From Crambe crambe (lineage: Eukaryota > Porifera > Demospongiae > Poecilosclerida > Crambeidae): 64,000 bases of DNA. This document shows positions 60,875-64,000 of the stretch, piece after piece. The translations under genes and the position numbers were made by a program. The stretch lies in NCBI GenBank assembly GCA_963924555.1, contig OZ004596.1:5962139-6026138 (forward strand), given 5' to 3'. The number at the start of each line of letters is the position of its first letter. Within the stretch, counting starts at the first letter, position 1. The notes under the pieces are model-generated. The model was not told the origin of the DNA. It saw only the letters and a list, made by a program, of their open reading frames with translations, and searched no databases.

Positions 60875-61637
60875 AATGGTGGCTCGTTTCTGTTTCTATC
60901 TACATAGTGCAGTCATAGATAACATTACATCACACATCACATTCTATTTAATACCCACCTACTTACGGCCTCGTTCTTTGGGCCTATGATTTAACACCAA
61001 TTCTTCACATCTATGAAGTTCTTATTGAGTTAATAAAAGAAGTATTTATTTCAGTGTACTGAGAGCCAAAGAGCAAGTTAAGTTTACAAAAGCTAGAGGC
61101 GTGGTTTAAACATTTCCTGTGACGTCATAACTAAGGGTCAGGTACAGGTGCAAACTACTAGTCGATCGAGAAGAAAGATCAAACCAAATAGTTTTATTGA
61201 ACAGCTACGAAGCAATGAATTTAGGTGCGTTTTATCACATAGAACAGCATTAGTAGATCTTTATTTGTAGCCATTCCTCGGTCACTTGCCTGTAGGGCGT
61301 AGAGTCAGTAGAGGGTTAAGCTGGAGGCCAGCCAAGAGGTCTGGGGACTAATTAGAGTACTTCCTGGCTCTTTTATGTACCAATTTAGGCATTTTTGTGG
61401 GGAATATGTCGTAGCATTCTGAGTATGACCTCAAAACTAGTAGTGGTACAAGTGACCATGTAGCTGGTTGGCTGGCTAGTAACCTGCTAAATTCCTGACT
61501 GTTTAGTTAGAGAAGTTGTAAAGGCTCCTACTGGTTCAGTATTTTGTGACAAAATCGATTGAATAGCTGCAGCTAGTACAGCAACATAGATTGTAGTATA
61601 GGTTGGAGAGATCGAAGATTCTCTATCATTTTCTATC
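60875..61637. promoter_or_regulatory. Divergent PPP4C / paxillin promoter with a CRE
   Basis: 763-bp gap. TGACGTCA at 61120-61127 is a perfect CREB/ATF palindrome. A possible short upstream paxillin exon ends ATGAATTTAG at about 61214-61223 before a GTGCGT donor; it could be 5' UTR or an alternative start. No other gene was seen. Confidence 0.45.
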
Positions 61638-64000
61638 ATGATCAACCCTCCAGACGATCTCCTTGCCGATCTTCAATCGGCACTCCCTCCTGAGCAGCAA
61701 GTTCCTACTCCTACTCCTCCCTCTTCTGCTGGGCGTCAGGCTAACGGACATGCTCACTTGGACGACCATCTTTATGACCATGCTGAAGGATTCCAGGAGC
61801 CTGAGAGATATGATCGAATGGCAGTGGCTCCTGAGAGGGCCTCTAGTACTGTGAGTTGGGAGAGAGGGAAGGAGGGAGGGAGAGAGAGTACATAGCTCAT
61901 TGTGTGTGTTGGAAGGGGGAATAAAGAGGTCTATATTCGGGTGGGAGGAGGGAGTGGTTTCCTGTTGCGTCTGCTGGTTGTCTTTGTTTGGATTAACTCC
62001 TTGTGTTCTGAAAATTTACTTGTTGAGACCATGTACCACTTACTGCTCATATCATGTTTGATGTATGTATGTATGTGTCTTGTAGTCATGTGACTATTCA
62101 CTATCATATGACTAGTCAGGTGATTCACATGACCACTTTACTGAGCCGGTGTTCCATGTGTTCCTGTTAGTGCTTGTCTCAGTGCAAACTAAGTGCTAGC
62201 GATGTAACATGCAAACACACGTTGATGCCCGGGCTACTATTGTTTGTCTAGTGCCATCTTGTAGGTTTTCTTTAGGATGCTGATAGTTTTTTGTAGTTGA
62301 AGTGCTTTCAAAGTAGCCGCTGAGATGACTGATTCATCAATCCTTCTTTCCTACCCTTTCCTCCTCCCCTCCCTCCCCCCCTCCTACCCTCCCTCCCTCC
62401 CCCTCCTACCCTCCCTCCCTCTCCCCTCCTCCTCTTCTCCTGGCAGTCTATTGTAGTGCGCTATGCAGGGGGCCAGGAGGAGGAAGGTGCTGACTCAGTA
62501 AGTGATCATGTGATGTGTAACCTGTTGCTAGGCATTTCCATGATATGGCATGATTTGATGGGTAAAAATTTCAGTCTTCATTATGGTTTGGTCTCTGAGT
62601 ATCAACTTTATACTCGTCTCATTTCAGCCTTTTGATGATAGCCAGTACAGTGAGGTTCGTAAGGGTCCATTGTATGTCCCTGGACAGGCCTCTGACTTGC
62701 CCCCGGAACCATCTCCGCCTCCTTCAATGCCCCTTCGTGACTCCATGGGAACCTCTGCTGGGTTATCAGAGCTGGACAGCCTCCTGGAGATGCTCAACGA
62801 CACACAGATCAAAGTGGACAAAGGTAGAGTCTTTCTTTTTCTCTCCTGTATGTTCCTTTTCTTTTTCTCTCTCTCCAAGTCCAAAATTCTGCATATCATC
62901 ATCAGAATGTCCCCAAACACTAAATTTACACGTATGTGACGGTAGTTGTGAAGTAGGAGGGAAATGAGACAGAAGATGAATGGCAATCTTCTTGTGATGA
63001 TAAAATGTATCCAGTTTCTGTGTGCAACAATTAACGCATGGACATTGGCACAAGCTGGTATTGTAGACTTGGTTGCTGGGCACATGAATTATTGGCAAGC
63101 TGGCATTGATGTGTGTTCCAAAGAAGCCTTTTGGGGGGACTTGTGTCCCTCAACAAACTTCTGCCCACCTATTTGATGAGATTAGCAGTGTTCCACATGT
63201 GTGGCCTAACTTGGTAGCAGGCAATGAGTGTTATGGCTGGCACTGATGCCTAGTATGACAAGCATCTTCATTTAATTAAGTCTATGCACTTACAGTATGA
63301 GGTGGGGATTAATTGGGAATTTTTTGGTTAGTGATATGCTACAAGTGTTTGAGAATGTAGAACTTGTATGGATGCAGCACACACGAATGTGCATTAATTA
63401 GAGTATGGAGTCAATGCATGCGTGAGTGTGCATTAATTGAAGTATGAGATTATTGCTTAAAGGTATAAGTAGTATTGAATAACATTAAGTATGTGTACTA
63501 TGTGCATTAAATAAACATGGAGTACTATGGTATGCAAGTGTCCCTGCATGCATGCATCAAGCATTTAACCTGGTAGTTCTGTGTCATTGAGACTGTGGGG
63601 TAGCCCACACATGCCTGCCATTCTCTACACAACCACATGTCATCAGATACAAATTGCAGGCTCCCTACAGTCTCCATTTTGCATGTTTACTGTAGTACAA
63701 AGATAAAAGCTGTTTTCAAATACTGTAGTTAGTGTACGTAGTGAAGCTCTTGACTTGTAGAAAGCATTATGGTAGTGAGTGTAGAGGTTATCTTTGTCAT
63801 CAAATTTGCATAGTCTTCCAACTTTGGGACAAATCGCAAGTCATCTGATCAAGAAGTCACTCAGTTTTACACTAACTGTAGATAGCCTGAAGTATATTCC
63901 TCTTGTCAGTGTTGTGGAGTAATAGATTCAGTGCTCATGGATCTGTTCACTTCTCAGCATGATGTGCTCAAGGAGGCAAGAAGAAGTCGCATGTCAGTTA
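61638..64000 (+). CDS. PXN: Paxillin-family protein, 5' part (LD-motif region)
   Basis: A focal-adhesion adaptor whose LD motifs bind FAK, vinculin and parvin; LIM domains would follow beyond the right edge. Visible exons: 61638-61850, 62447-62497 and 62629-62823, in frame with each other. The start MINPPDDLLADLQSAL contains LD1 (paxillin has DDLDALLADLE). The third exon has YSEVRKGPLYVPG (a possible phosphotyrosine site) and LD2 SELDSLLEMLND (paxillin LSELDRLLLELN). The region between is proline-rich. After 62823 about 1.2 kb of intron runs to the edge with no confident exon. The start may instead lie in the upstream exon near 61214. Confidence 0.8.
62340..62446 (+). repeat. Pyrimidine tract at paxillin 3' splice site
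   Basis: About 100 bp of nearly pure C/T on the coding strand (CCCTCCCTCC-type units), ending CTCCTGGCAG before the second visible paxillin exon. It resembles the tracts in the SEL1-repeat and desaturase introns. Confidence 0.85.
62824..64000 (+). other. Paxillin intron to window edge
   Basis: No confident exon. Two loose copies of a block containing GTGCATTAATT...GAGTATG occur near 63390 and 63430. AT-rich, with no RNA gene or mobile element recognised. Confidence 0.5.

Overview
This window reads as a compact metazoan nuclear genome, most likely a demosponge. That assignment is an inference from gene content and architecture. The genes are animal or holozoan: paxillin, filamin repeats, an Ig-type receptor tyrosine kinase homologue, UNC119, BLOC1S1, PHF12 and DNAAF4. 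Introns are mostly 50-150 bp, the DNA is AT-rich, and intergenic gaps are often under 300 bp with many divergent pairs. A tandem family of 2'-5'-oligoadenylate synthetase (OAS)-like genes, known from demosponges, fills the left end. Amphimedon is a plausible genus, but I cannot confirm it from sequence alone. No prokaryotic operons, tRNA, rRNA or CRISPR arrays were seen.

Layout. 1-12,043 (all minus): seven OAS-like genes plus one decayed 3' fragment, in at least three subfamilies, ending at a 35-bp minisatellite and the most divergent copy. 12,521-13,715 (+): the C-terminal third of TYW1, with its Fe-S/flavodoxin half missing. 13,777-16,333 (-): DTL/CDT2 with a C-terminal PIP box and an E2F-like site at its start. 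16,545-25,216 (+): three tandem UNC93-like membrane proteins, two of them recent duplicates including introns. 25,434-27,438 (-): UNC119, divergent from PHF12 (27,844-32,542, +).

32,847-34,874 (+): an intronless proline-rich protein with about five filamin repeats and no actin-binding domain. 35,017-35,793 (-): an intronless homologue of plant cycloeucalenol cycloisomerase (CPI1), unexpected in an animal. 36,036-36,761 (+): a small bHLH-like protein. 36,950-40,938 (-): PRPF19, divergent from BLOC1S1 (41,048-41,446, +). 41,561-42,739 (-): DNAAF4, divergent from a SEL1-repeat protein (42,827-44,994, +). 45,079-48,872 (-): an Ig-domain receptor whose kinase domain has NPG in place of DFG. 49,087-50,791 (+): an uncharacterised repeat protein.

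50,879-52,651 (-): intronless acyloxyacyl hydrolase (AOAH), an LPS-deacylating enzyme in other animals. 52,843-55,138 (-): a cytochrome-b5 front-end fatty-acid desaturase, with a 230-bp pure (CT)n tract in one intron. 55,732-57,628 (-): a WD40 protein, divergent from the ciliary coiled-coil protein CCDC42 (57,715-59,140, +). 59,349-60,874 (-): PPP4C. 61,638 to the right edge (+): the 5' part of paxillin.

Themes. Three groups have counterparts in innate immunity elsewhere: the OAS-like array (nucleic-acid sensing), the UNC93-like trio (UNC93B1 escorts Toll-like receptors in vertebrates) and AOAH. Their proximity may be coincidental. Housekeeping genes (PRPF19, PPP4C, DTL, TYW1) and ciliary genes (DNAAF4, CCDC42) are interleaved. 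Exon boundaries were inferred from GT/AG sites, reading-frame continuity and similarity to remembered family sequences. They add up to whole codons for PHF12, UNC119, the three UNC93-like genes and the bHLH-like gene.
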